A stretch of 43,724 nucleotides of DNA from an uncultured Pelagibacteraceae bacterium (GTDB lineage: Bacteria; Pseudomonadota; Alphaproteobacteria; Pelagibacterales; Pelagibacteraceae): NCBI GenBank assembly GCA_902617975.1, contig CACMYV010000007.1, positions 1-43,724 on the forward strand, in the 5' to 3' direction. A program made the translations under genes and the position numbers. The notes under the pieces are model-generated. The model saw only the letters and a list, made by a program, of their open reading frames with translations, was not told the DNA's origin and searched no databases. Position 1 is the stretch's first letter, and every line of letters starts with the position of its first letter. Shown here in pieces: positions 1-8,559 of the stretch.

Positions 1-2
1 TT

Positions 3-299
3 GGAAATGGCAGTGAAGATATAATTAAATATTGGAGCTCTTTAAAAAATATATTTTCTGAAATAAAGTTTACAATCGAACATGTTGCATCATTAGATGA
101 AAAAAATAACAATCAAAAAGCTACAATCAGATGGTTTTTAAGTGGTAAGCACTCTAAAGACAGTGAAGAATTCGGGAAAAAGACTGACAAAGATTTATTT
201 ATAATGGGTATAAATCATGCAGAATTAAGAGATGATAATATAATAAGAGAATGGGTATTGTTTGATGAAGTGGCTATTTGGAAACAAATATTAATGTAA
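3..299 (+). CDS. NTF2-like (SnoaL/ester-cyclase type) protein, 3' fragment
   Basis: This reading frame is open from the window edge (position 3) to a TAA at 297-299, giving about 98 C-terminal residues; the start lies outside the window. The alternation of short strands, with a phrase like ATIRWFLSGKH followed by NIIREWVLFDEVAIWKQ, is what the last half of an NTF2-like/SnoaL fold usually looks like. Such proteins are small cone-shaped barrels that bind or isomerise hydrophobic ligands. No substrate can be named. The fold is an inference from pattern; the open frame is directly visible. It runs into the next gene on the same strand, only 5 bases away, so the two may be cotranscribed. Confidence 0.55.
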   Translation, partial: GNGSEDIIKYWSSLKNIFSEIKFTIEHVASLDEKNNNQKATIRWFLSGKHSKDSEEFGKKTDKDLFIMGINHAELRDDNIIREWVLFDEVAIWKQILM

Positions 300-304
300 A
301 AACT

Positions 305-1432
305 ATGGATAAAATTAAAACCACACATGTTGGAAGTCTGCCAAGATCAAAAAAGCTATCTGAGATACTATTTAAAAAAGATAAAAATGAATTATTTGAT
401 CAAGGAGAGCTTGATAAGATAATTGAAGAAGATGTAAACAAAATTGTAAAAAAACAAATTAATATCGGAATTGACATTGTAAGTGATGGTGAAATGTCAA
501 AAATCAGTTATGCTACTTATGTCAAGGATCGATTACATGGATTTAGTGGTGAAAGCGAGAGAAGAGCTCCTAAAGACTTAGATGATTTTCCATCATATAA
601 AGAAAAAATTGCAAAATCAGGAGGCACACCTACTTATACAAGACCATGTTGTACTGCTGATTTAAAAATTAAAGATACTAAATCTTTAACTAAAGATATC
701 AGTAATTTAAAATCTGCATTAAAAAAAAATAACCATTCTCAAGGATTTATAAACTCTGCATCACCAGGAGTAATTTCAAATTTCCTTCCAAACAAATTCT
801 ATAAGAATGACGATGATTATTTAGAAGCATTATCAAAAATGATGAAAACTGAATATGATGAAATAACAAAGAATGATTTATTTTTACAAATTGATTGCCC
901 AGATCTAGCGCTAGCAAGACATATGACTTTTAAAAATGTATCAGATGAAGAATTTTTAGTAAGAGCTGAAAAACAAATCGAATGTCTTAATGAAGCAATC
1001 AAAGATATCGATGCCTCTAAGTTGAGAATGCATATCTGCTGGGGAAATTATGAAGGACCTCATATTCACGATATTGGATTAGAAAAAATATTACCTATTG
1101 CTTTAAAAGCAAATATCCAAACTTATTTAATTGAAGCCTCGAACCCAAGACATGCTCATGAATGGCAGGTTTTTGAGAATATTAGACTTCCTAATGATAA
1201 AGTAATAGCTCCTGGTGTAATAGACTCAACCTCAAACTTCATAGAGCATGAAGAGTTAGTAAAAAATAGAATAATTCAGTATTCAAAAGTAATTGATAAA
1301 GATCAATTGATGGCTGGAAGTGATTGTGGATTTAGTACTTTTGCAGGCTTTGGAAATGTTGATGAAAATATTGTTTACAAGAAATTTGAATCTTTGGTCG
1401 CAGGTGCAGAGCTTGCGTCAAATGCGATTTAA
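305..1432 (+). CDS. Stand-alone MetE C-terminal-domain (cobalamin-independent methionine synthase-like) methyltransferase
   Basis: The 375-residue product matches the catalytic half of cobalamin-independent methionine synthase: an N-terminal THVGSLPR phrase (residues 7-14), VSDGEMSK (59-66), HIC at 243-245, Glu277 and DCG at 340-342. His243, Cys245, Glu277 and Cys341 are the expected zinc ligands that activate a thiol acceptor. Full MetE is about 750 residues with a duplicated N-terminal half, which is absent here, so this is a single-domain core homologue. It may methylate homocysteine from an unusual donor or act on another thiol. I chose ATG 305 rather than the in-frame ATG 278, because 278 lies inside the preceding gene and 305 begins at the usual family start. 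Confidence 0.8.
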   Translation: MDKIKTTHVGSLPRSKKLSEILFKKDKNELFDQGELDKIIEEDVNKIVKKQINIGIDIVSDGEMSKISYATYVKDRLHGFSGESERRAPKDLDDFPSYKEKIAKSGGTPTYTRPCCTADLKIKDTKSLTKDISNLKSALKKNNHSQGFINSASPGVISNFLPNKFYKNDDDYLEALSKMMKTEYDEITKNDLFLQIDCPDLALARHMTFKNVSDEEFLVRAEKQIECLNEAIKDIDASKLRMHICWGNYEGPHIHDIGLEKILPIALKANIQTYLIEASNPRHAHEWQVFENIRLPNDKVIAPGVIDSTSNFIEHEELVKNRIIQYSKVIDKDQLMAGSDCGFSTFAGFGNVDENIVYKKFESLVAGAELASNAI

Positions 1433-1505
1433 AAACTACTTTTAAATTCCCTAAGGAATATATATCCTTTCATCCATAAATTTAAATTTAATGAGGGAAA
1501 CAAAT

Positions 1506-2726
1506 ATGAAAAAAATATTAATATCATTATTGTTTCTTCTTTTTGGAACTTCTGCTTACGCAGATTGTAACATTAAGAGTGGATCAATAAATATTTTAGC
1601 TAATGATTTTCCAGCTTTAAGAACTTTCGTGGAAACAGCTAAAGGATGTAAAGGAAGTGCGGATTTTAAAGTCACACACTCATCTGAGCACAATAAAATT
1701 GCTGTGCCAGCTCTAACTGCAAATCCATCAGAGTTTTCTGCAAGAATTGCAGCAAATAGCTCTATAGTTCCTTTAATGAACCAAGATTTAATTAGACCAC
1801 TTGATGATCTTGTTAAGAAATATGGAAAAGGAATACAAGACTCTCAATTGATAACAATTGATGGAAAAATAATGGCAGTTGCTTTTATGGCAAACACTCA
1901 GCACTTATATTACAGAGAAGATGTTTTAAAAGAATTGGGTATCGCTGTTCCTAAAACATATGAGGAAGTAGTAGCGGCATCAGAAAAAATAAGAGCATCT
2001 GGTAAAATGCAATATCCTTACGCAGCAGCATACAAAGCTGGTTGGAATTTAGCAGAAGAATTCGTTAACATGTACATTGGACATGGAGGAGAATTCTTTA
2101 AAGCAGGAACTGCTCAACCAAGCATTAACAATGCAAAAGGTGTAGCAACATTAAATATGCTAAAAAAATTAGCAGGTTTAAGTAACCCAGATTATTTAAC
2201 TCACGATAGTGAAGCTATTAAAGTTGAATGGGAATCTGGAAATGTTGCATTAATGACTCTTTGGGCATCAAGATCAGGAACATTGCTTGATGATGATGGT
2301 GATGCAAAAATTACAGCTGCAACTAAATTAACTGGACCAGCAACAGTTGCTGGAGGAAACATACCAGCGGCGACTTTATGGTGGGACGGTTTCACATTAG
2401 CAAAAAATAGATCTGACGCTGATGCTGAAGCAACATTTAGAGCTTTGGCACACGCAGCTGCTAACAAAAAGATGGTTGCAGATGCAGCGGATCAAGCTGT
2501 TTGGTTAATTGAAGGTTTTAAGCCTGGACCAAAATCAATTGGAGTTATCGAAGCTGTTAAAATGAAAGCTAAACCATATCCAATGTTACCACAAATGGGT
2601 TTAATGCATGGTGCATTAGGAAGTGAGATTGTTGAATTTTTACAAGGTAAAGAGTCAGCAGAACAAGCTTTAAAAGATGTGGAAGCAGCTTACATGAGTA
2701 AAGCAAAAGAACAAGGCTTTCTATAA
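1506..2726 (+). CDS. ABC transporter extracellular solute-binding protein, family 1 (sugar type)
   Basis: This 406-residue periplasmic protein captures a solute, probably a sugar or polyol, for the two permeases that follow. It starts with a signal peptide (Lys-Lys, hydrophobic core, Ala-Tyr-Ala cleavage site near residue 19) and has the length and bilobal phrase pattern of family 1 binding proteins, such as the YYREDVLKELG stretch. ATG 1506 is preferred to ATG 1491 because a GAGGG Shine-Dalgarno at 1493-1497 sits 8 bases before it and because the signal peptide then begins correctly. A strong hairpin follows the stop codon and separates it from the permeases. The substrate cannot be read from the sequence. 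Confidence 0.88.
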   Translation: MKKILISLLFLLFGTSAYADCNIKSGSINILANDFPALRTFVETAKGCKGSADFKVTHSSEHNKIAVPALTANPSEFSARIAANSSIVPLMNQDLIRPLDDLVKKYGKGIQDSQLITIDGKIMAVAFMANTQHLYYREDVLKELGIAVPKTYEEVVAASEKIRASGKMQYPYAAAYKAGWNLAEEFVNMYIGHGGEFFKAGTAQPSINNAKGVATLNMLKKLAGLSNPDYLTHDSEAIKVEWESGNVALMTLWASRSGTLLDDDGDAKITAATKLTGPATVAGGNIPAATLWWDGFTLAKNRSDADAEATFRALAHAAANKKMVADAADQAVWLIEGFKPGPKSIGVIEAVKMKAKPYPMLPQMGLMHGALGSEIVEFLQGKESAEQALKDVEAAYMSKAKEQGFL

Positions 2727-2737
2727 TCAATAAATTT

Positions 2738-2763
2738 TAAGTGGGGATGAAAATCCCCACTTA
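2738..2763 (+). promoter_or_regulatory. Hairpin between binding-protein and permease genes
   Basis: The arms GTGGGGAT (2741-2748) and ATCCCCAC (2753-2760) pair perfectly around a GAAA tetraloop, and three more A/T pairs extend the stem to 11 bp. It lies in the 45-base gap after the binding-protein stop, just ahead of the permease start. There is no run of T after it, so it looks less like a full terminator than a processing or RNase-blocking stem that would keep binding-protein mRNA more abundant than permease mRNA. The structure is seen; the role is inferred. Confidence 0.75.
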
Positions 2764-2771
2764 TTACATTA

Positions 2772-3800
2772 ATGCCTAACAAAACTTTTTTTTGGTTTTT
2801 CTTGCCAACTGGATTGGCAATGATTTTATTTATAGGTCTTCCTATTCTTTCAACAGGGATACAATCATTTTATGCGCAGCACGACCAAGTTGTTAAGGAA
2901 GTAAAAAAATGTGATCCTTTTGGATGCACAGTTTCTATAGTTGTTGACCAAGAGAAAACCTCCAAAATTCGAGAAGAAAAGCCTTTAGGAAAATTCAATG
3001 GGTTTGGGACTTATGTAGATAGAAATCATCTTGCAATAGAAGAAATTGCAAAATTTTGGAATGAAACAAATAGTTTTGGGGAATTTGTAGATCAAGTTAC
3101 CAACCTGCCCTTTTACAAGGCTCTAATTTTTACTTTAACCTATTGCTTGTTTGTAACGCCTAACGTCTTACTTTTAGGTTTTATAATTGCTTTAAGTCTT
3201 AATGCAGTAACTAGAAGAATTAGAGGACCATTAATATTTGGAACCATATTGCCTATGATTGTAACTCCATTGGTGGGTTCTTTGGTTTTATTTTGGATGA
3301 TAGATGCAGAAGGAATTATTGGCGCGAATTTGCAAATGTTAATGGATGATCCCTATTTATCTTTAAAATCCTCAAAAACTCTTACTTGGATAACTATAAT
3401 AATATATGGAATTTGGCACCATTCACCATTTGCTTTTGTGGTATTTTATGCAGCTTTACAAACTGTTCCCCAAGAACCTGTTGAAGCAGCTATTATTGAT
3501 GGAGCATCAAGATGGCAGAGAGTAAGACATATTGTTTTGCCTCATATTTATCCTGTAGTTACATTTGTTGCTCTCATTTCATTGATGGATAATTTTAGAG
3601 TTTTTGAGCCTATAATTGGTTTCAGTGCTGAAGGAAGTGCTCAATCTTTGTCTTGGTTAATTTATGATAACCTCGTTAATGAGGAAGTAATATTATTTGG
3701 TTCGGCCGCAGCAACCTCAATGATGACAATTGTTGGGATAGCCATACTTTTAGCACCAGTTTTAATAAGAACATGGAAGGAATTTAGGACAGCGAGATAA
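2772..3800 (+). CDS. Sugar-type ABC transporter permease (MalF-like)
   Basis: This 342-residue inner-membrane protein forms one half of the translocation channel. It has one N-terminal membrane segment (about residues 7-30), then a hydrophilic stretch (about 35-112) expected in the periplasm with a CDPFGC pair of cysteines at 48 and 52, then five further membrane segments. The EAA loop that docks to the ATPase is clear at about 235-257 (EAAIIDGASRWQRVRHIVLP). The extra periplasmic segment after the first helix is a MalF-like trait. No good Shine-Dalgarno precedes the ATG, in contrast to the binding protein upstream. The next permease begins on the very next base. Confidence 0.88.
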   Translation: MPNKTFFWFFLPTGLAMILFIGLPILSTGIQSFYAQHDQVVKEVKKCDPFGCTVSIVVDQEKTSKIREEKPLGKFNGFGTYVDRNHLAIEEIAKFWNETNSFGEFVDQVTNLPFYKALIFTLTYCLFVTPNVLLLGFIIALSLNAVTRRIRGPLIFGTILPMIVTPLVGSLVLFWMIDAEGIIGANLQMLMDDPYLSLKSSKTLTWITIIIYGIWHHSPFAFVVFYAALQTVPQEPVEAAIIDGASRWQRVRHIVLPHIYPVVTFVALISLMDNFRVFEPIIGFSAEGSAQSLSWLIYDNLVNEEVILFGSAAATSMMTIVGIAILLAPVLIRTWKEFRTAR

Positions 3801-4682
3801 ATGGAATACGGACTTGATAAAAGATCAAATGCTTTAAAAATTTTTAATACAACCTTTATAATAGTTTGGTTGTTGGTTGCATGCTTTCCCTTTATTTGGA
3901 CTTTCTGGGGATCATTTAAAGTAAGAGCTGACTTTTTTTCAAGAGCTGACTGGTGGTATGCTATTACAGCATTCAATACGTTGTTAGAAACTGGAGGAAA
4001 GTTTACAACAGATGCTTATAGTCAAGCATGGACTGAAGGAGAGTTTTGGAAAGCATCTAGGAATACAGTTATAGTTACATTTTTTGTTGTAACCATTTCA
4101 TTGTTCCTCGGGACCTTAGGAGCTTACGCTTTATCTAGGTCTACAAGAAATTATGCATTTTGGATTTTAATTGCAGCATTAATTTTTAGAGCAATGCCTC
4201 ATATTACATTAGTCTCTGGTTATTTATTTCCTTTTTTTCAATTACAAATTTGGGGAATACTACCGACGACCATCGTTGTTCTTGTTGCAATAAATCAACC
4301 ATTTACTCTGTGGTTATTGTATTCATTTTTTAAAACTGTTCCTAAAGAACTTGATGAAAGTGCTTTAATTGATGGCTGCTCTTATTTTCAAGCATTTAGA
4401 CATATCATTATGCCAGTTATGTGGCCTGGAGTAATAACAGCTGGATTATTTAGTTTAATGCTTGCGTATAATGATTTTACAGTGACAGCTCTTTTATTAA
4501 ATCAGGAAAATCATACTATGGTACCTAAAATCCAAAGTTATCTTGGAACAAATCAACATGAAGGTAATTTGATGTGGGCCGTTTCAGCAGTTGTTTCAGC
4601 TACTGCTCCTTTATTTATGTTAGTTATGTTTTTCCAAAGACAAGTAATCAGTGGATTAACAGCTGGTGCTGTGAAGGGATAA
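3801..4682 (+). CDS. Sugar-type ABC transporter permease (MalG-like)
   Basis: This is the second channel subunit, 293 residues, with about six membrane segments starting near residue 15. The EAA loop is at about 183-205 (ELDESALIDGCSYFQAFRHI). It starts immediately after the stop of the previous permease and its own TAA overlaps the ATG of the next gene by one base, so translational coupling is likely. The two permeases need a MalK/UgpC-type ATPase, and none is encoded next to them; an ATPase elsewhere in the genome must be shared. Assignment to the MalFG permease family is firm, the substrate is not. Confidence 0.88.
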   Translation: MEYGLDKRSNALKIFNTTFIIVWLLVACFPFIWTFWGSFKVRADFFSRADWWYAITAFNTLLETGGKFTTDAYSQAWTEGEFWKASRNTVIVTFFVVTISLFLGTLGAYALSRSTRNYAFWILIAALIFRAMPHITLVSGYLFPFFQLQIWGILPTTIVVLVAINQPFTLWLLYSFFKTVPKELDESALIDGCSYFQAFRHIIMPVMWPGVITAGLFSLMLAYNDFTVTALLLNQENHTMVPKIQSYLGTNQHEGNLMWAVSAVVSATAPLFMLVMFFQRQVISGLTAGAVKG

Positions 4683-5341
4683 TGAGTTACAAAGCTGTTT
4701 TATTTGGTTCTATTGGAACTTTAGCTGAGACATCAGATCTTCAAAGAGATGCATTTAATGAAGCTTTTAAAATAAGTGGATTAGACTGGTTTTGGGATGA
4801 AGATATATACAGAAAACTATTGTCAAAATCTGGTGGAACTACGAGAATCAATGATTACGCAAAAGATACTAGTGTTGAAATAGACGGAAAAAAAATAAGA
4901 AATTTAAAAACCAAAATTTTTAATGAATATTTAAACAAACACAAAGTTGAACCTAGAGACGGTGTAAAAGAAATAATTCAATTTTGCAAAAAGAACAAAA
5001 TAAAAATTGGGCTTGCTAGCTCAACAACGAGTAACAATATCAATTCTATTTTTAACTCGTTAAGAGGAAGAATTGAAAAAAAAGATTTTGATTTTATCGG
5101 CAATAATGAATTCATATTAAGAGAAAAACCATATCCCGATATTTATAATTATGCTTTAAAATACTTGAATATTAACTCAGACGAATGTGTGGCAATTGAA
5201 GATACAGAAGAAAGTTTAAATTCTGCTTTAAGTGCAGACATAAAATGTGTTGCATTTCCTGGAAAATATCACACTCAATACGGATTTGATGGGAACCATT
5301 TAAAGGTTAATAAATTATCAAAAAAAATCTTTAGTAAATAA
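4682..5341 (+). CDS. HAD-superfamily protein of the beta-phosphoglucomutase/CbbY type with altered motif I
   Basis: The 219-residue product has the cap-containing HAD layout of CbbY/beta-phosphoglucomutase proteins. Motif II (ASSTT), motif III (REKPYPD) and motif IV (IEDTEESL) are present. Motif I, however, reads FGSIGTL at residues 8-14 where active members have FDxDGTL: the nucleophilic Asp is Gly9 and the acid/base Asp is Ile11. Either it is a non-catalytic sugar-phosphate sensor or it uses different chemistry. ATG 4682 overlaps the permease stop by one base, tying it to the uptake operon; upstream in-frame ATGs fall inside the permease gene. Its end overlaps the convergent exporter gene by 11 bases. 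Confidence 0.8.
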   Translation: MSYKAVLFGSIGTLAETSDLQRDAFNEAFKISGLDWFWDEDIYRKLLSKSGGTTRINDYAKDTSVEIDGKKIRNLKTKIFNEYLNKHKVEPRDGVKEIIQFCKKNKIKIGLASSTTSNNINSIFNSLRGRIEKKDFDFIGNNEFILREKPYPDIYNYALKYLNINSDECVAIEDTEESLNSALSADIKCVAFPGKYHTQYGFDGNHLKVNKLSKKIFSK

Positions 5342-5945
5342 TATCTCTAATAATGTAAAAAACTATACCTGACATAAATATTATAATAAAAATATTTATG
5401 TATTTCCAAAAGCTTCTATTATTTAATTTGTTTGAAAAAATCTTAGATAAGTATCCTAAAGAAAAGAAAAATAAAAAAGAAGCTATAGAAGCGCCTATTC
5501 CAAAGTAAATTTTGTTTTCAATATTAAAGGATTTTGAGAAATTTCCTAAAAAAAATACGGTATCAGAATATACGTGAGGATTTAAATATGTAAAACCTAA
5601 GGTCTTAATAAAGATATTAAATGAGCTCTGTGCTATGACATTATTTTTAAATTCTAAAGATCTAAATTTAAATATTTCTTTAATTTTTCCATAAATAAAA
5701 AAAGATAAAAAAATAATTAAAAGGATATTCAAAATCAGCTCGACTACATTATTAAAATAATTAGAAAAATAATTAAATAAAAAGATACCTAAGAAAATTA
5801 AAATCAAATCAGATAATGCACAGACTAAGCAAACTAAAAATATATATTGTTTCTTTAGTCCTTGCTCTATTACAAAAACATTTTGAGGTCCTATTGCAAA
5901 AATTAATGTTAAGCCCGTCAAAAAACCTAAAAAAAGGAAAGACAT
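5331..5945 (-). CDS. LysE/ArgO-family amino acid exporter
   Basis: A 204-residue inner-membrane protein with about six hydrophobic segments. The N-terminus has the hallmark LysE/ArgO phrase AIGPQNVFVIEQGLKK (about residues 17-32), typical of exporters of basic amino acids such as arginine and lysine; ArgO is the closest well-known relative by this motif. Its role would be relief of amino acid excess. It sits two bases downstream of the MFS gene on the same strand, so the two may share a transcript. The 3' end runs 11 bases into the convergent HAD gene, leaving no room for a conventional terminator. Confidence 0.82.
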   Translation of the reverse strand: MSFLFLGFLTGLTLIFAIGPQNVFVIEQGLKKQYIFLVCLVCALSDLILIFLGIFLFNYFSNYFNNVVELILNILLIIFLSFFIYGKIKEIFKFRSLEFKNNVIAQSSFNIFIKTLGFTYLNPHVYSDTVFFLGNFSKSFNIENKIYFGIGASIASFLFFFSLGYLSKIFSNKLNNRSFWKYINIFIIIFMSGIVFYIIRDIIY

Positions 5946-5947
5946 GT

Positions 5948-7117
5948 TTAAGAAACTGATTTTTTATCAGCAACAAAACTTACTAAAATAATTAATATTA
6001 AAAAAGGTATACAAATAAAATTCATCATTTTCCATCCAATAGAATTTAGTAAAATTCCAGCAGATAAACTGGCCAAAGCCATAGTTGAAAAAACAATTAA
6101 ATCATTTATCCCTTGTACTTTAAATTTTTCTTCTTTGTTATAAGTCAAAACTACTAAGCTGGTACCTGATATAAATAAAAAATTCCAACCGAGACCTAAA
6201 AAAATTAATGAGAGCATATAATTAAGATATGTCTGTTCAAATAAACTTAAAAGAACTGTAATAAAAAAAAATAAAACTCCACCATAAATTATTACACTGT
6301 GTCCATATTTTTTTATTAAATTACCTGTTATTAACGACGGTAAAAACATTGCAACTACATGAAATTGTAATACTAACCCAGTTTCTTTTAAGCTCATATT
6401 TTCCATAACATGCATACTTAAAGGTGTTGCTGTCATTAAAAATGACATTACTGCATAAGCAAAAGCAGCTGCAGTAATTGCTTGTAAAAATCTTGGTTGT
6501 AATACTATAGATTTTAGATTTCTTACATTTCCTTCCTTTAGACTATCCTCCTGAACATTTTCTACATTTTTAAAAAAAAATAAAAAAACTCCAGGCATAA
6601 AAGATAGGAAAGATAGCAAAAGATAAGAACCAACATACAATTGATCTTGAATTAAATCTTTAGTGTAATTTGCAAGAGTTATACCTAAAAATGCAGAAAC
6701 AATTCCTGCTAACAAGAGAGTAGAAACTGCTTTTGGTATTTTGTCTTTTTCAACACTTTCAGCTGCTGCAAATCTATATTGATGGTTAAATGCAGCGCCC
6801 ATTCCAAGAATTAAGCAAGATAGACAAAATAAATTAAAACTTTTCTGACTAATTGCAAAAGCAGCAAGTAGTGCTGAACAAGAACTTCCGATAGCCGCAA
6901 ATACAAAACCATTTCTTCTTCCAATTTTACTCATAATATTTGCCGCTAAGACAGTAAAACTTGCAGTTCCAACTACGAATAAAGCAGTTGGTAAGGTAGA
7001 TAAAGATTGATTTGAGCTAATTTGGGAACCAACTATTCCACTTAGAAATACTGTTATTGTTGCAGTGGTAAAACCAAATATCTGACTTAACGTAAGTAAG
7101 GATAAATTTCTGTTCAT
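5948..7117 (-). CDS. Major facilitator superfamily transporter
   Basis: A 389-residue protein with about twelve hydrophobic segments split into two halves by a charged loop near residues 185-205. The NIMSKIGRRNGF stretch near residue 60 is the cytoplasmic loop 2-3 signature of the superfamily. The substrate cannot be predicted; similar short MFS proteins are often annotated only as efflux or uptake carriers. It is divergent from the racemase gene across an 83-base interval holding a 12-base AT palindrome (7153-7164), and it is followed two bases later by the LysE-type exporter. Confidence 0.75.
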   Translation of the reverse strand: MNRNLSLLTLSQIFGFTTATITVFLSGIVGSQISSNQSLSTLPTALFVVGTASFTVLAANIMSKIGRRNGFVFAAIGSSCSALLAAFAISQKSFNLFCLSCLILGMGAAFNHQYRFAAAESVEKDKIPKAVSTLLLAGIVSAFLGITLANYTKDLIQDQLYVGSYLLLSFLSFMPGVFLFFFKNVENVQEDSLKEGNVRNLKSIVLQPRFLQAITAAAFAYAVMSFLMTATPLSMHVMENMSLKETGLVLQFHVVAMFLPSLITGNLIKKYGHSVIIYGGVLFFFITVLLSLFEQTYLNYMLSLIFLGLGWNFLFISGTSLVVLTYNKEEKFKVQGINDLIVFSTMALASLSAGILLNSIGWKMMNFICIPFLILIILVSFVADKKSVS

Positions 7118-7152
7118 ATTTAGCGATAATATATTTCTGCTGTTATTTAAAT

Positions 7153-7164
7153 ATCTATATAGAT
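7153..7164. promoter_or_regulatory. Palindrome in the divergent MFS/racemase interval
   Basis: ATCTATATAGAT is a perfect 12-base palindrome lying near the centre of the 83-base gap between two divergent genes, a place where a dimeric repressor could control both. The sequence is AT-rich and such palindromes arise by chance in this base composition, so this is only a candidate operator. Confidence 0.2.
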
Positions 7165-7200
7165 GTTTTGAATTTTAATATAGAAGATATTATTTAAATT

Positions 7201-7902
7201 ATGATTGGAATATTAGGTGGCATGGGAACTCAAGCGGGCTTAGACTTTTGTGATAAGCTTGCAAAATTAAACAGAGGAAAATTAGATCAAAAATATCCGA
7301 TGTTTGTCCTCTATAATAAATCAAATACACCACGAAGAGCAGAGAATTTAAAGCAATACAAAAATGTTTTAAAAGAATTAATTGCTGGTTGTCGAATGCT
7401 TGAAAAAAATAAATGCAAGTTTATTGTAATGCCTTGTAACACAGCACATTACTGGTATGAAGATATTCAAAAAAAAATATCAGTGCCATTTCTTAGTATG
7501 CCAAAAGAGGTATATTTAAACACAAAAAAAAAATTTAAGAAAAATTCAACTATAGGATTATTATGTACTGAAGCTACTTTAGACACAAAAATCTACCATA
7601 AGTATTTTGAAAAAAATTATAATTTGATAAGTCCGAGTGAAAGGTTACAAAAGAGTTCAGTAAATACTGCAATTAAATATGTGAAAAAAGGTAAAGTAAA
7701 AGATGCTGAAAAAGCTTTAAGACCAGCAGTTAAATTTTTAATGAAAAAAAAATGTAAAAAAATAATTCTTGGTTGTACAGAACTACCAATAGCTATTTTT
7801 TCATACAAATCTTTTAAAAAAGCAAAAGATTCAAAATTATTTATAGACCCAAATCTTTTGTTAGCTCAAGTTTGCATGAAAAAATACAAAAATTTAAAGT
7901 AA
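7201..7902 (+). CDS. Aspartate/glutamate racemase-family protein
   Basis: A 233-residue member of the Asp/Glu racemase superfamily, which interconverts L- and D-amino acids by a two-base mechanism using a pair of cysteines. Both are present: Cys79 in CNTAH and Cys192 in GCTEL, in the expected two lobes. The N-terminus GILGGMGTQAG is that of aspartate racemase. The length fits the family. D-amino acids would feed peptidoglycan or D-amino acid use. The specific substrate, aspartate or another acidic amino acid, is inferred only. The gene ends two bases from the convergent methyltransferase gene. Confidence 0.85.
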   Translation: MIGILGGMGTQAGLDFCDKLAKLNRGKLDQKYPMFVLYNKSNTPRRAENLKQYKNVLKELIAGCRMLEKNKCKFIVMPCNTAHYWYEDIQKKISVPFLSMPKEVYLNTKKKFKKNSTIGLLCTEATLDTKIYHKYFEKNYNLISPSERLQKSSVNTAIKYVKKGKVKDAEKALRPAVKFLMKKKCKKIILGCTELPIAIFSYKSFKKAKDSKLFIDPNLLLAQVCMKKYKNLK

Positions 7903-7904
7903 AT

Positions 7905-8558
7905 TCAATTTTTTTTATTACAAATAAAATATAATTTTCTTGGAAATGATCCTTCTTCAAAATACTCAATATTTAAGTTTTTAAATCCATTTGTTAAATT
8001 CAGTATTTTATCTTTAGAAAAAAAATGAATAATAAAACCATCTATTTCGTATAGATCTTCTCCTATATGAATTCCTTTTTTATAGTCTCCATCATCAGTA
8101 TTTCTGACTGTGTAAATATTTAATCCTCCAGGTTTTAAAATTCTATGAATTTCGCTATTAAGTTTGTCCAAATCTTTCTGGGTTAAAGCCATGCAATAAA
8201 GCATATGTGAATAACAAGCGTCAACTGAATTAGTTTCAAATGGTAAGTCTTCTCTTATATCAAATTTTAATGTTGAAATTGAAGATGTTAAATTTTCTTT
8301 TTTTATTTTTTCATTGATAATTTTAATTCCATTTTCACTATAGTCTAATGCTGTCACATTTATCGAATTCTTTCCAAAGTAAATGCTATCTCTTCCTAGA
8401 CCTGCTCCTAGCTCAACAATTTTAGAATAATTATTTTCTTTGAAAATATTTAAAGCTTTTTTTGCAGGTAAACTTGGTTCTAAACCAAACATCTCAGGCT
8501 TATTTGAGAAATTAGTTTCCCAATGCTGAGATTGTCGGTTTAAAATATTTTTATCCAA
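7905..8558 (-). CDS. Class I SAM-dependent methyltransferase
   Basis: A 217-residue Rossmann-fold methyltransferase. Motif I is VELGAGLGRDS (residues 48-58), the acidic residue that would hold the ribose is Asp72, and a later stretch LNSEIHRILKPGGLNIYTVR matches the motif-III region of methyltransferase 11/TehB-type proteins. The N-terminal phrase HWETNFSNKPEMFG is common in small-molecule methyltransferases. The acceptor is unknown. It lies one base downstream of the peroxiredoxin gene on the same strand and is probably cotranscribed with it. Confidence 0.8.
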   Translation of the reverse strand: MDKNILNRQSQHWETNFSNKPEMFGLEPSLPAKKALNIFKENNYSKIVELGAGLGRDSIYFGKNSINVTALDYSENGIKIINEKIKKENLTSSISTLKFDIREDLPFETNSVDACYSHMLYCMALTQKDLDKLNSEIHRILKPGGLNIYTVRNTDDGDYKKGIHIGEDLYEIDGFIIHFFSKDKILNLTNGFKNLNIEYFEEGSFPRKLYFICNKKN

Positions 8559-8559
8559 T

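Noticed and set aside
278..304. Longer start for the MetE-like gene at ATG 278
   Set aside because: It lies inside the end of the preceding gene and adds nine residues before the family's usual N-terminus; ATG 305 fits better.
1452..1468. Imperfect palindrome AAGGA...TCCTT before the sugar binding-protein gene
   Set aside because: Only five paired bases around an AT-rich loop; in this composition it is expected by chance and there is no T run.
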